NCBI GenBank assembly: GCA_965250025.1
Contig: OZ252283.1
Span: 496,001-560,000 of the forward strand
Origin: CBDDLD01 sp965250025
GTDB lineage: Bacteria > Bacteroidota > Bacteroidia > Flavobacteriales > Flavobacteriaceae
Length of the DNA: 64,000 nt
Reading direction: 5' to 3'
The notes below the pieces were generated by a model. That model was not told where the DNA came from, searched no databases, and was given only the letters and a program-made list of their open reading frames with translations. Positions 44,872 to 53,928 of the stretch are shown here, piece by piece (position 1 is the first letter of the stretch; the number at the start of each line of letters is the position of its first letter). The position numbers and the translations under genes were made by a program.

Positions 44872-44879
44872 CAAAACTA
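44872..44879 (-). promoter_or_regulatory. -7 box for the alpha-2-macroglobulin gene
   Basis: Minus-strand TAGTTTTG, 39 bases upstream of the ATG at 44832. Confidence 0.4.
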
Positions 44880-44990
44880 TACGAATTGAGTAACTCATAA
44901 CGTTTGATGAGTGAAGTTAAACATTTTATAAGTGAAACTCATATTAACATTTTTTAAAATTGAGTTTTTAAATATCTGATTTTGAAAATG

Positions 44991-44998
44991 TATTTTTG
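44991..44998 (+). promoter_or_regulatory. -7 box for the TPR-protein gene
   Basis: TATTTTTG, 28 bases before ATG 45027. It lies inside the longer frame that begins at 44982, so the downstream ATG is chosen. Confidence 0.5.
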
Positions 44999-45026
44999 TA
45001 GAAAACTTCTTATTTATTTTGAATCT

Positions 45027-45986
45027 ATGAATATGAAACTTATCATAATTTTTTTTATTGTGCCATTATTCTGTTTTGGGCAATCTTCATATGATAAGGC
45101 TCAAAAATTAATCACTAATAAGCAGTTCGTACAAGCTGAACAATTATTGGGTGCCTATGTGGCTGACCATAAGGAGGACCTAAATGCCATTGAACTTTTA
45201 GGCGATGCTTATGGGCATCAAAAAAAATGGGACGAAGCTATAGAGCAATATGAGTTGCTTAAAGAAACACAACCCGATAATGCAAATTACCATTACAAGT
45301 ATGGTGGTGCTTTAGGAATGAAAGCGTTAAGTGTAAGTAAGTTTAGGGCTTTGGGCTTGATAGGTGATATTAAAAAATCGTTTAAGAAAGCAGTAGCGTT
45401 AGATCCAAAACATATTGATGCGCATTGGGCATTGGTAGAATTGTATATCCAATTGCCAGGTATAGTAGGAGGTAGTAAATCCAAATCACTTAAATATGCT
45501 GAAGATTTGCAACATCTTTCCTTAGTGGATGGCTATTTAGCTAAAGGCTATATTTATGAGTATGATGACGAGCCGGAATTGGCTGAGCGTTATTATTTAA
45601 AAGCGATTAAAGTTGGAGGGTCTCTTACCTGTTATGATAAACTTACTAAATTGTATGAAGCTGAAGACCAGCCACAGAAAGCCATTGGCAATATAGAATC
45701 TGCACAACAAAAACATCAGCGTAATGCGCTTCATTATCAAATAGGTAAGGTCTGCGCTGATTATAATGTACAACTCGATAAGGGTGCCAGGTGCTTAACT
45801 ATTTATCTTGATAATTACTCCGCTGCTGATGGTGTGCCAAAAGAATGGGCATATTATAGACTGGCACAAATCTATAAGCACAAGAATGATAAAACCAAAG
45901 CTTTGGCATATATTGATAAAGCTCTGGAAATTCGCTCAGACTTCAAACAGGCTTTAAAAGAAAGAACGACCATCCATAAATTGTAG
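45027..45986 (+). CDS. Secreted/periplasmic TPR-repeat protein
   Basis: 319 residues from ATG 45027. The signal peptide is MNMKLIIIFFIVPLFCFGQ. The remainder is a series of tetratricopeptide repeats (for example LNAIELLGDAYGHQKKWDEAIEQYELLKETQPDN, a helix pair near residues 55-90, and KTKALAYIDKALEIRSDFKQAL near the end). TPRs form a scaffold for protein contacts. No enzyme domain is seen. It is flanked by divergent alpha-2-macroglobulin and the tetR operon; a link to either is not supported by sequence. Confidence 0.85.
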   Translation: MNMKLIIIFFIVPLFCFGQSSYDKAQKLITNKQFVQAEQLLGAYVADHKEDLNAIELLGDAYGHQKKWDEAIEQYELLKETQPDNANYHYKYGGALGMKALSVSKFRALGLIGDIKKSFKKAVALDPKHIDAHWALVELYIQLPGIVGGSKSKSLKYAEDLQHLSLVDGYLAKGYIYEYDDEPELAERYYLKAIKVGGSLTCYDKLTKLYEAEDQPQKAIGNIESAQQKHQRNALHYQIGKVCADYNVQLDKGARCLTIYLDNYSAADGVPKEWAYYRLAQIYKHKNDKTKALAYIDKALEIRSDFKQALKERTTIHKL

Positions 45987-46105
45987 CCATTACAAGTTAT
46001 TCAAAGTAATGATAAATCGGTTTTTAATATGCTGATTTATTGACTGTTTTATATTTCTGATAATACATACAGGAACGTTTTATTGTACTCCTAAATATTT
46101 GTTAA

Positions 46106-46139
46106 TTGTTTTAAATTAATAGTAATACTATTATATTTG
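46106..46139 (+). promoter_or_regulatory. tetR-operon promoter (TTG-N23-TATATTTG)
   Basis: TTG at 46106-46108, a 23-base spacer, TATATTTG at 46132-46139, 18 bases before ATG 46158. It includes the palindrome at 46117-46133. Confidence 0.6.
46117..46133. promoter_or_regulatory. Palindromic operator candidate for the TetR-like regulator
   Basis: TAATAGTA-A-TACTATTA, a perfect 8-bp inverted repeat around a single central base. It lies between the -33 and -7 elements, where a TetR-type dimer would block RNA polymerase. Confidence 0.5.
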
Positions 46140-46157
46140 CAATCAAAATATTTAATA

Positions 46158-46841
46158 ATGATAAATTTACTATCAAATTTAAAAATTAGTGTGCCTGATA
46201 AAATCTATATCAAGGACCCGGAATCGTCCGATTTGGGCAAGCGGATCATTCAGCATAGCATTTTGTTGATTGACGATATAGGCTTTGACGATTTTACATT
46301 TAAGAAGCTAGGCGTTAAAATAGGCTCTAATGAGAGTTCTATTTATCGCTATTTTGAAAGTAAACACAAACTGTTACTATATCTTACATCATGGTATTGG
46401 GCTTGGATAGAATATCAGTTGGTGTTCGCAACGTTCAACTTGCCGAATCCTGAAGAGCAATTGCTTAAGGCCATAGAGATCATAACAAGAACAGTAAAGG
46501 AAGATGTGACGTTTTCTCATATCAATGAGATCGCATTGAACAAAATCATTATTAATGAGTATTCAAAATCATATCTGACGAAGAAAGTAGATAATGAAAA
46601 TAAGGAAGGCTATTTTGTGATATACAAACGCCTGATTTTAAGATTAAGGGATATGATATTAAAGATCAACCCCCAATATCAATATGCATCCAGTATGGCA
46701 AGTACTATAGTTGAAGGGGCATTGCATCAGCATTATTTAAAAGATCATTTCAGTTCCATTACAGATTGTGACGATAAAGTTACACCTACTAATTTTTTTA
46801 CAGACTTAACGATGAACATTTTAAAACAAGATAAACGATGA
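46158..46841 (+). CDS. TetR/AcrR-family transcriptional regulator
   Basis: 227 residues from ATG 46158. A frame from 46137 starts within the -7 box. The N-terminal helix-turn-helix reads RIIQHSILLIDDIGFDDFTFKKLGVKIGSNESSIYRYFESKHKLLLYLTSWY, the standard TetR pattern. The C-terminal ligand domain has no known signature. It overlaps the ABC gene by 4 bases and heads a four-gene operon (ABC, HlyD, TolC), so it probably represses it in response to an unknown ligand. Confidence 0.9.
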   Translation: MINLLSNLKISVPDKIYIKDPESSDLGKRIIQHSILLIDDIGFDDFTFKKLGVKIGSNESSIYRYFESKHKLLLYLTSWYWAWIEYQLVFATFNLPNPEEQLLKAIEIITRTVKEDVTFSHINEIALNKIIINEYSKSYLTKKVDNENKEGYFVIYKRLILRLRDMILKINPQYQYASSMASTIVEGALHQHYLKDHFSSITDCDDKVTPTNFFTDLTMNILKQDKR

Positions 46842-48499
46842 AGATATCAAAGAGTATCATGTCACCATGGCAACGCCTGGTCGGTCTTTTGAAATTAGAA
46901 AAAAGAGATTTATTACAGGTCATATATTATGCGGTATTTTCAGGGTTGGTAGCATTGACTTTACCTTTAGGGATTCAGGCCATTATTAATTTGATCCAAG
47001 GTGCTCAGGTTAGCACATCATGGATTGTGTTAGTTGTTTTAGTAACTATAGGTGTTGCATTTGTAGGTGTATTGCAGTTGATGCAAATGCGCATTATAGA
47101 GACCATACAACAGCGTATATTTACCAGGGCTTCGTTTGAGTTTACATACCGATTCCCCAAGATCCAAATGCACGAACTCCGAAATTATTATCCACCAGAG
47201 TTAGCCAACCGATTTTTTGATACACTAAACATTCAGAAGGGGTTGGCTAAAATACTGATAGATATTCCGGCTGCAATATTGCAAATCATCTTTGCTTTAA
47301 TATTGCTGTCCTTTTATCATCCGTTTTTCATAGCATTTGGCTTTCTGTTATTGTTACTCATCTTTGTTGTCTTCAAGTATACGGCACAGCGCGGTATGCA
47401 AACCAGTTTGTTAGAGTCCAAGCATAAGTATAGGGTAGCACATTGGATACAGGAAGTTGCAAGAGCTGTAGTAAGCTTTAAGTTGTCGGGAAAAACCAGT
47501 TTAGCGATAACCAAAAATGATGGTCTGGTAGAAGATTACTTGAAAGCTAGAGAGAGTCACTTTAAAATACTGGTCATTCAATTTATCCAAATGGTAGGAT
47601 TCAAAGTTATTGTGACTGCCGGTTTATTAATTATTGGGGGATTATTGGTACTGAATCAGGAAATGAATATTGGCCAATTCGTAGCAGCAGAGATCATTAT
47701 TTTATTGGTCATCACATCTGTAGAAAAGCTAATACTGGGGTTGGAATCTTTTTATGATGTCCTGACCTCTCTGGAAAAAATGGGACAGGTAGTCGATAAA
47801 GACATAGAGCCTCAAAATGGTGAAACACCAGTATTTGAAAATGATTTTAATTTGGAATTGGATCAGGTGGAATATAGCGTGCCTAATAAGTCATTTAACA
47901 TTCTCAATAATATTTCTTTCAAGATAAATACAAAAAGTAGAATATTGATCAGAGGCGAAAGTGGTTCTGGTAAGTCCAGTCTATTACGTTTAATTGCTGG
48001 TGTTATTCAACCAACAAAAGGCAAAATCTATCTTAATGAATATTCCTTGAACACGATAAACTTAAATTACTACCGTTCAAATCTCGGATTATCATTGGCA
48101 GATGAAACACCCTTTGAAGGGACCATCAGGGAGAACATCACTTTTGGAGATGCTTCAATATCAGATGAGCAATTGATGTGGGCCATTCAAAATGTTGGGT
48201 TGTCAAAATTCATTAAGGAGAGTGACGATGGCCTCAATACAGTACTGTACCCGGAAGGGAAGCAAATTTCATTTACCGTGACTAAGAAAATTGTTTTGGC
48301 AAGAGCTATTGTAAGCAAACCAAAGCTATTAATATTAGAAGATCCGTTAGAGCATTTTGAGACCGACGAAGCACAACAAATTATAAAGTTTTTAACCGAT
48401 AGTAAAAATCCTTGGGCTTTAATCGTGGTGAGTATCAATGACGATTGGTCTCGAGAATGTACCGAAGTGATTACTCTAAAAAAAGGTGAAATTATCTAA
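46838..48499 (+). CDS. ABC half-transporter (permease + degenerate ATPase) of a type I secretion-like system
   Basis: 553 residues. Six transmembrane helices in an ABC-exporter domain (about 20-320), then a nucleotide-binding domain (about 340-553). There is no N-terminal peptidase domain. Walker A GESGSGKSS (373-381) is intact. The other motifs deviate: the Q-loop Gln is replaced (LSLADETPF), LSGGQ becomes ISFTV (477-481), Walker B ends LEDP (E501-D502 instead of D-E), the D-loop is changed (EHFE) and the H-loop His is Asn534 (SINDD). ATP binding is plausible; hydrolysis in the normal way is not. It is followed by HlyD and TolC genes. Confidence 0.85.
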   Translation: MKISKSIMSPWQRLVGLLKLEKRDLLQVIYYAVFSGLVALTLPLGIQAIINLIQGAQVSTSWIVLVVLVTIGVAFVGVLQLMQMRIIETIQQRIFTRASFEFTYRFPKIQMHELRNYYPPELANRFFDTLNIQKGLAKILIDIPAAILQIIFALILLSFYHPFFIAFGFLLLLLIFVVFKYTAQRGMQTSLLESKHKYRVAHWIQEVARAVVSFKLSGKTSLAITKNDGLVEDYLKARESHFKILVIQFIQMVGFKVIVTAGLLIIGGLLVLNQEMNIGQFVAAEIIILLVITSVEKLILGLESFYDVLTSLEKMGQVVDKDIEPQNGETPVFENDFNLELDQVEYSVPNKSFNILNNISFKINTKSRILIRGESGSGKSSLLRLIAGVIQPTKGKIYLNEYSLNTINLNYYRSNLGLSLADETPFEGTIRENITFGDASISDEQLMWAIQNVGLSKFIKESDDGLNTVLYPEGKQISFTVTKKIVLARAIVSKPKLLILEDPLEHFETDEAQQIIKFLTDSKNPWALIVVSINDDWSRECTEVITLKKGEII

Positions 48500-48510
48500 A
48501 ACGACACATT

Positions 48511-49860
48511 ATGCTTAATATATCTAATAATCAATTACATAAGTCTGTGGATATAAGTACATATAAGTCCGGCAGGCGGGTATTTCACAAACGATACTAT
48601 AAGTATTTTAATCGCTTTTTGGGTGCGTTTGCTATTGTGGGTGTTATTATTCTGTTTTTGCCCTGGACCCAAAATATTACAGGCAGAGGTAAAGTAACAA
48701 CGCTAACGCCAGATCAAAGACCGCAAACCATACAGTCACCAATTCCAGGACGTATTGAAAAATGGTTTGTGCGCGAAGGAGATTTTGTATCTAAAGGTGA
48801 TACGATTATGCAGATCTCAGAAATCAAAAGCGAATATTTTGATCCTGCCCTTGTGGAGCGTACTGCACAGCAACGTGATGCTAAAGCTTTTGCAGCAAAA
48901 TCTTATGGTGAAAAAATCAAAGCACAAGAAGTAAGGATAGGTGCTTTAACTAATGAACGTCGTTTAAAATTAGAACAAGCCAAAAATAAGCTCAAACAAT
49001 CAAAGCTTAAAGTGCAAAGTGACAGTATCGATTTGGAAGCTGCGAAAACCAATAAACGTATTGCGCAAACCAAGTATAATCGTGCAGATACTTTATATCA
49101 GGAAGGTTTTGCTGCTCTTAAAAATGTAGAAGATGCACGTTTAAAACTTCAGGAAACTGAAGCCAAACTTATATCTCAAGAAGCTAAATTATTGGCCAGC
49201 AAGAATCAGGTTATTAATGCAGAGGTAGAGATCTCAAGGGTGCAGGCAGAATATGCCGATAAGATTTCTAAAGCAGAAAGCGATAAATATACAGCACAAT
49301 CAAGTCAGTTTGATACCGAAGCACAAGTGACCAAATTAGAGAATCAATATTCTAACTATAAGCTCAGAAATAGTCTACAGTATGTTACAGCACCTCAGGA
49401 TGGGTTTATTAATAAAGCACTAAGAGGTGGTTTGGGACAAACGTTCAAAGAAGGCGAGGAGTTGGTAGGTATTATGCCATCTATGGTAGATTTAGCTGTT
49501 GAAACCTTTGTGAGACCTATTGATTTACCACTATTGCATTTGGGCGAAAAAGTACGTGTGCAATTCGACGGTTGGCCGGCAATAGTATTCAGTGGCTGGC
49601 CCAATGTATCGTACGGTACTTATGGCGCTAAGGTTGTTGCTATAGAAAATTTTATAAGTGAAAATGGAAAGTTCAGAGTGCTTCTGGCTCCGGATGACGA
49701 CGATCATGAATGGCCAAAAGACATAAGAGCAGGTTCGGGAGCATTTACCATGGCATTGCTTGAAGATGTGCCCATATGGTTTGAATTGTGGCGACAACTT
49801 AACGGCTTCCCGCCAAATTACTATCAACCGGAAAATACAACAGCAAAAGCAAAAAAATAG
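48511..49860 (+). CDS. HlyD-family membrane fusion protein
   Basis: 449 residues. One N-terminal transmembrane helix (FLGAFAIVGVIILFLPW, about 35-52), then a lipoyl/barrel-sandwich half (TIQSPIPGRIEKWFVREGDFVSKGDTIMQI), a long coiled coil of about 180 residues (about 115-295), and the second half (LQYVTAPQDGFI...GQTFKEGEELVGIMP). It connects the inner-membrane ABC protein to TolC. It lies 11 bases after the ABC gene and 3 bases before tolC. Confidence 0.92.
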   Translation: MLNISNNQLHKSVDISTYKSGRRVFHKRYYKYFNRFLGAFAIVGVIILFLPWTQNITGRGKVTTLTPDQRPQTIQSPIPGRIEKWFVREGDFVSKGDTIMQISEIKSEYFDPALVERTAQQRDAKAFAAKSYGEKIKAQEVRIGALTNERRLKLEQAKNKLKQSKLKVQSDSIDLEAAKTNKRIAQTKYNRADTLYQEGFAALKNVEDARLKLQETEAKLISQEAKLLASKNQVINAEVEISRVQAEYADKISKAESDKYTAQSSQFDTEAQVTKLENQYSNYKLRNSLQYVTAPQDGFINKALRGGLGQTFKEGEELVGIMPSMVDLAVETFVRPIDLPLLHLGEKVRVQFDGWPAIVFSGWPNVSYGTYGAKVVAIENFISENGKFRVLLAPDDDDHEWPKDIRAGSGAFTMALLEDVPIWFELWRQLNGFPPNYYQPENTTAKAKK

Positions 49861-49863
49861 AAC

Positions 49864-51267
49864 ATGAGAATCATACTTTCAATGCTTTTAATAAGCTGTG
49901 CCTGTTTAGGATTTTCACAAGCAGATAACATTCCTAATGTGCTTAGGTTTGATGAATATCTGGGTTATGTAAAAAAGTTTCATCCCATAGTCAAACAAGC
50001 TGAGTTAGTGATCAACGAAAGCCAGGCCAAACTGATGAAATCCAGAGGTGCTTTTGACCCCAAGATAGAAGTAGATTACGATAGAAAAAAATTCAAAAAC
50101 TCTGAATATTTTGACAAGCTCAACGGAACCTTTAAAGTGCCAACCTGGTTTGGTGTGGAATTGAAGGCAACCTTTGAGGAGAATACAGGCGATTTTTTGA
50201 ATCCTGAAGCCTTTGTTCCGGAGGATGGTTTGTATTCAGCAGGAGTTTCTGTTTCAGTAGCTCAGGGCTTACTAATTAACGATCGTATGGCATCTTTGAA
50301 GCAAGCTAAATTGTTCAGAGAACAAGCTAAGGCAGACCGTGATATTTTTGTGAATAATATCTTATATGAAGCTTCTGTAGTTTACTTTAAATGGTTACGA
50401 GCATACAACGAATTGAAATTATTTGAGAATTTTCTGGCTAATGCTGAGCTACGCTACAGGGGTGTGCAAAGAGGTGTTGATGTCGGGGAGAATGCAGAGA
50501 TAGATGCTGTAGAAGCCCGTATTGCTGTAAATAATAGAAAGCTAAGCCTAGAGCAATCAAAAGTGAAGCTTATGAAAGCAGCATTGGAGATGTCCACTTT
50601 TTTATGGTTAGATGGCAATATCCCGGTAGAATTGCAGCCAGATGTTGTTCCTGATGTTAATAGCGAACCGGTTATAGATGTTATTTTTGATATTAACCAG
50701 CTTAGAGATGATGAGGTTGTTATTGATACACATCCTAAACTATTATCATTAGATTACAAACTGCAAAGTTTAGAAGTTGAAAAAAGGTTAAAAGCCAATA
50801 AGTTATTGCCCAGGATCGATTTGGAGTATAACTTTCTGACCGAAACTCCTGATGTGGCGCGTACATTTAATACTGCAGAGTATAAAGGCGGAATAAATTT
50901 TAGCTTTCCATTATTTCTCAGGAAAGAACGTGGTGACCTAAAACTGGCAAAACTCAAATTACAGGATACTGAGTTCGAGATTAATGCCACCAGGGTTAAC
51001 CTTCAAAATAAAATCAGTGCCTTGAAACAGGAGTTAGAATCTTATGTGGCTCAAAACGAATTAACGTTAAATATAGTCTCTGACTATACCCGAATGTTAG
51101 AAGCTGAAGAACGAAAGTTTCAGTTGGGGGAGAGCTCATTATTTTTAGTAAATTCTCGCGAATCTAAACTGATAGATGGGCAATTGAAGGCTATAGAGGT
51201 TCAGAATAAGTTCTTTGTTACAAAAGCCAAATTGTTTAATAGTCTGGCTGTAAATCCAGATATTTAA
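49864..51267 (+). CDS. TolC-family outer membrane channel
   Basis: 467 residues. The signal peptide is MRIILSMLLISCACLGFSQ. Long helices and strands of an outer membrane efflux protein with the duplicated layout (residues 30-240 and 255-460). Examples are RFDEYLGYVKKFHPIVKQAELVINESQAKLMKSRGAFDPKIE and the mirrored DTHPKLLSLDYKLQSLEVEKRLKANKLLPRIDLEYNF. It provides the outer exit for the preceding ABC/HlyD pair. It ends the operon. Confidence 0.92.
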   Translation: MRIILSMLLISCACLGFSQADNIPNVLRFDEYLGYVKKFHPIVKQAELVINESQAKLMKSRGAFDPKIEVDYDRKKFKNSEYFDKLNGTFKVPTWFGVELKATFEENTGDFLNPEAFVPEDGLYSAGVSVSVAQGLLINDRMASLKQAKLFREQAKADRDIFVNNILYEASVVYFKWLRAYNELKLFENFLANAELRYRGVQRGVDVGENAEIDAVEARIAVNNRKLSLEQSKVKLMKAALEMSTFLWLDGNIPVELQPDVVPDVNSEPVIDVIFDINQLRDDEVVIDTHPKLLSLDYKLQSLEVEKRLKANKLLPRIDLEYNFLTETPDVARTFNTAEYKGGINFSFPLFLRKERGDLKLAKLKLQDTEFEINATRVNLQNKISALKQELESYVAQNELTLNIVSDYTRMLEAEERKFQLGESSLFLVNSRESKLIDGQLKAIEVQNKFFVTKAKLFNSLAVNPDI

Positions 51268-51277
51268 TAGACTGCAA

Positions 51278-51310
51278 AAACCTGTCAGGTTTCTAAGATC
51301 TGGCAGGTTT
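51278..51310 (+). terminator. Hairpin after the tetR-ABC-HlyD-TolC operon
   Basis: AAACCTGTCAG pairs with CTGGCAGGTTT (11 bp with one G-T pair, 11-base loop). It lacks a T run, so it is a weak terminator candidate. The CCTGTCAGG core is itself palindromic and is the sort of element often repeated in Bacteroidota genomes. Confidence 0.5.
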
Positions 51311-51356
51311 AAATAAAAAACTTATAGTATTTTTACGGTATTCAGATCATGATACT

Positions 51357-52712
51357 ATGAATGTACATTTTATTGCCATTGGCGGTGCAGCAATGCATAA
51401 TTTAGCCATTGCATTGCATAATAAAGGCTATCAAGTCACAGGCAGTGACGACACCATCTTTGACCCTTCAAAATCCAGATTAGAAGCTAAAGGTTTATTG
51501 CCAAAGGCGTTTGGTTGGTATCCCGAAAAAATAACCGATGCATTAGATGCTATTGTTTTGGGGATGCATGCCAAAGCAGATAATCCGGAGTTGCTGAAAG
51601 CTCAGGAATTGGGTTTAAAAATCTATAGCTATCCAGAGTTCTTATATGAGCAATCCAAACATAAAACCCGTGTGGTTATAGGAGGTAGCCATGGCAAAAC
51701 AACGATTACATCAATGATCTTACATGTCATGCATTATCATGATCGGGATGTTGATTTTATGGTAGGTGCTCAACTTGAAGGTTTTGATGTTATGGTAAAG
51801 CTTACCGAAGAAAATGACTTCATAGTATTGGAAGGTGATGAGTATTTGAGTTCCCCGATAGACCGACGTCCAAAATTTCATCTATACCAACCCAATATAG
51901 CGCTTTTGAGTGGGATAGCCTGGGACCATATTAATGTGTTTCCTACTTATGAAAACTATGTAGAACAGTTCAGTATTTTTGTAGATTCTATAGTAAGGGG
52001 AGGAAGTATCAATTACAATGAAGAAGACGAAGCGGTGAAAGATGTTGTGGAAGCTTCAGAAAATCAGATACGTAAATTGCCTTATCAAACACCGTCGTAT
52101 ACTGTTGAAGATGGTGTGACCTTATTGGAAACAGAAGAAGGGCCAATGCCAATAGAGATTTTTGGAACACACAACTTAAACAATCTTGCGGGTGCCAAAT
52201 GGATCTGCCAACATATGGGAGTAGATGAAGATGATTTTTATGAAGCTATCGCCACATTTAAAGGTGCCAGCAAGCGTTTAGAAAAGATAGCAGAATCCGG
52301 GGATTGTGTCGTGTATAAAGATTTTGCACACTCACCAAGCAAAGTAGAAGCGACCACAAAAGCCGTAAAAGCACAGTATCCGAACCGTTCATTGTTAGCT
52401 TGTTTAGAATTACATACCTATAGTAGCCTTAATGCAGAATTCTTAAAAGAGTATAAAGGTGCTTTGGATGCAGCCGACAAAGCTGTGGTTTTTTATTCAC
52501 CACATGCAGTCGCAATCAAGCAACTGGATGAAGTTACAACACAACAAATAGCATCTGCTTTTGAGCGAGATGACCTAATCATTTATACCAATCCTGAAGA
52601 TTTTAAAGCGTTCTTGTTTTCTCAGAACTATAGTAACTTGTCACTACTGTTAATGAGCTCTGGTAATTATGGTGGACTGGATTTTGATGAGGTAAAAACC
52701 TTAATAAAATAA
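51357..52712 (+). CDS. mpl: UDP-N-acetylmuramate:L-alanyl-gamma-D-glutamyl-meso-DAP ligase
   Basis: 451 residues. Recycles the tripeptide from peptidoglycan turnover by joining it to UDP-MurNAc. It is a Mur ligase: the N-terminal UDP-binding motif FIAIGGAAMHNLAIALHNKGYQVTGSDD, ATP loop IGGSHGKTTITSM, central DHINVFPTYENYVEQF, and the C-terminal FAHSPSKVEATTKA. The N-terminal start and overall layout match Mpl rather than MurC. It is alone on the plus strand, facing the minus-strand group. Confidence 0.92.
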   Translation: MNVHFIAIGGAAMHNLAIALHNKGYQVTGSDDTIFDPSKSRLEAKGLLPKAFGWYPEKITDALDAIVLGMHAKADNPELLKAQELGLKIYSYPEFLYEQSKHKTRVVIGGSHGKTTITSMILHVMHYHDRDVDFMVGAQLEGFDVMVKLTEENDFIVLEGDEYLSSPIDRRPKFHLYQPNIALLSGIAWDHINVFPTYENYVEQFSIFVDSIVRGGSINYNEEDEAVKDVVEASENQIRKLPYQTPSYTVEDGVTLLETEEGPMPIEIFGTHNLNNLAGAKWICQHMGVDEDDFYEAIATFKGASKRLEKIAESGDCVVYKDFAHSPSKVEATTKAVKAQYPNRSLLACLELHTYSSLNAEFLKEYKGALDAADKAVVFYSPHAVAIKQLDEVTTQQIASAFERDDLIIYTNPEDFKAFLFSQNYSNLSLLLMSSGNYGGLDFDEVKTLIK

Positions 52713-52722
52713 TAGCTGCTTT

Positions 52723-53100
52723 TTAATACATAGTATTAGGATTGGCCGATTGTTTAGGGATTTGCTGAATGGCATCCCAATGTTCGCAAATTTTACCTTG
52801 CTCATCAAATCTGAAAAAATCCATCGTTACATATTGATCGTTATCCGGCCAAATCTGATGGGTGTGTAAGGCTACCAAATTACCTTCGGCGATACATTTT
52901 ACAAACTCAATAGATTTATTTGGGTATTCCCTTTGCATACGCTCAAAATAATTAATAAACCCTTCAGTGCCATCAGCCACATCGGGATTGTGTTGAATAT
53001 ATGTTTTTCCTATATACAGGTCTACAGCTTCTTTAGGATTACCTTCATAAGCCATTTTATAAAAGGCAATAGCATTGTTTTTGTTGTGTTCTAAGTTCAT
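52723..53100 (-). CDS. SnoaL/NTF2-like fold protein
   Basis: 125 residues. The NTF2-like cone fold is suggested by NAIAFYKMAYEGNPKEAVDLYIGKTYIQHNPDVADGTEGFINYFERM and the strands VALHTHQIWPDNDQYVTMDFFRFDEQGKICEHWDAIQQIP, typical of SnoaL-like polyketide cyclase relatives. Many are enzymes or ligand binders of unknown role. It ends a four-gene minus-strand group (DUF1569, PaiB, methyltransferase, NTF2-like). The start is at ATG 53100, 15 bases from the methyltransferase end. Confidence 0.82.
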   Translation of the reverse strand: MNLEHNKNNAIAFYKMAYEGNPKEAVDLYIGKTYIQHNPDVADGTEGFINYFERMQREYPNKSIEFVKCIAEGNLVALHTHQIWPDNDQYVTMDFFRFDEQGKICEHWDAIQQIPKQSANPNTMY

Positions 53101-53115
53101 CTTGTGGTTGTAGTT

Positions 53116-53919
53116 TTAGTTAGGTAATCCTAAAATATAGTAACCTAAAGGTTTACCATTTTCTTTTTTTGCCTGATCCATTTCCCAGGTATAATCATCA
53201 TTTTTAATGTCTGTCAATAACTGCTCAACGTCTTTAAAAGTGTACATTCTCACTAACGAAGCCTGACCATCCCATGCATAGCATATGGGAATGATAGGAA
53301 TGATGTAAGTAAACAGCAATTGCTTCCAGGTAAGTCCTTTGGTAAAAGGTGTCATAAAAAGCACCATGATGAACAGGATACTTAAAGATAAGGGAAGTAA
53401 CAACCACCACAATACCGTGGGGATCTTATTTTCAGCAATCTCATAGATGAATAAAGGTTGTTTATTATTCTGAGCCGACTTCAAAATGCCTTTGGCAATA
53501 GCAGGAGGCATATGGTGAAAACTGTTGATCATTGTTTTTAACCCTTCTGATAAATCGCTAAAGTTTGTAGCGTCTATCGAACTTTCATGATAAGATATGT
53601 AATCCTCATGTTCATTATTAATTCGGTGTACGACCTTTGGATTCGGGTGTAAATCCGTTAAACGTAACTTCAAAGGACTTGATGGGTTTGTATCGTTAAT
53701 CGTTTGAATTACTTCGGGCATAATTCCGCCGGAACCCGATCCTAAATCAATAACCTGATGAAAATCATATCGCTTTTTTATGGATATGATTAGATTAGAA
53801 ATAACCCGACTGGTACCTAATAGCTTGTGTAGCACAATGATTAAATTGGTCATGCCAGTTCTAATTGGTTTTGGAAACCAATTAAAGTCTTCAAATTCAA
53901 AAAGCTGAATGCGTTTCAT
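53116..53919 (-). CDS. Class I methyltransferase with a transmembrane insert
   Basis: 267 residues. The SAM-binding motif is QVIDLGSGSGGIMPEVI (about 75-90), with LRLTDLHPNP for the ribose-binding acidic residue. A strongly hydrophobic hairpin follows at about 160-215 (VLWWLLLPLSLSILFIMVLFMTPF and LLFTYIIPIIPICYAW), so the protein is probably membrane-bound. A ligand-fold C-terminal part ends in YYILGLPN. The substrate is unknown; a hydrophobic one is likely. It is 9 bases after the PaiB-like gene. Confidence 0.78.
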   Translation of the reverse strand: MKRIQLFEFEDFNWFPKPIRTGMTNLIIVLHKLLGTSRVISNLIISIKKRYDFHQVIDLGSGSGGIMPEVIQTINDTNPSSPLKLRLTDLHPNPKVVHRINNEHEDYISYHESSIDATNFSDLSEGLKTMINSFHHMPPAIAKGILKSAQNNKQPLFIYEIAENKIPTVLWWLLLPLSLSILFIMVLFMTPFTKGLTWKQLLFTYIIPIIPICYAWDGQASLVRMYTFKDVEQLLTDIKNDDYTWEMDQAKKENGKPLGYYILGLPN

Positions 53920-53928
53920 GATTAAATG

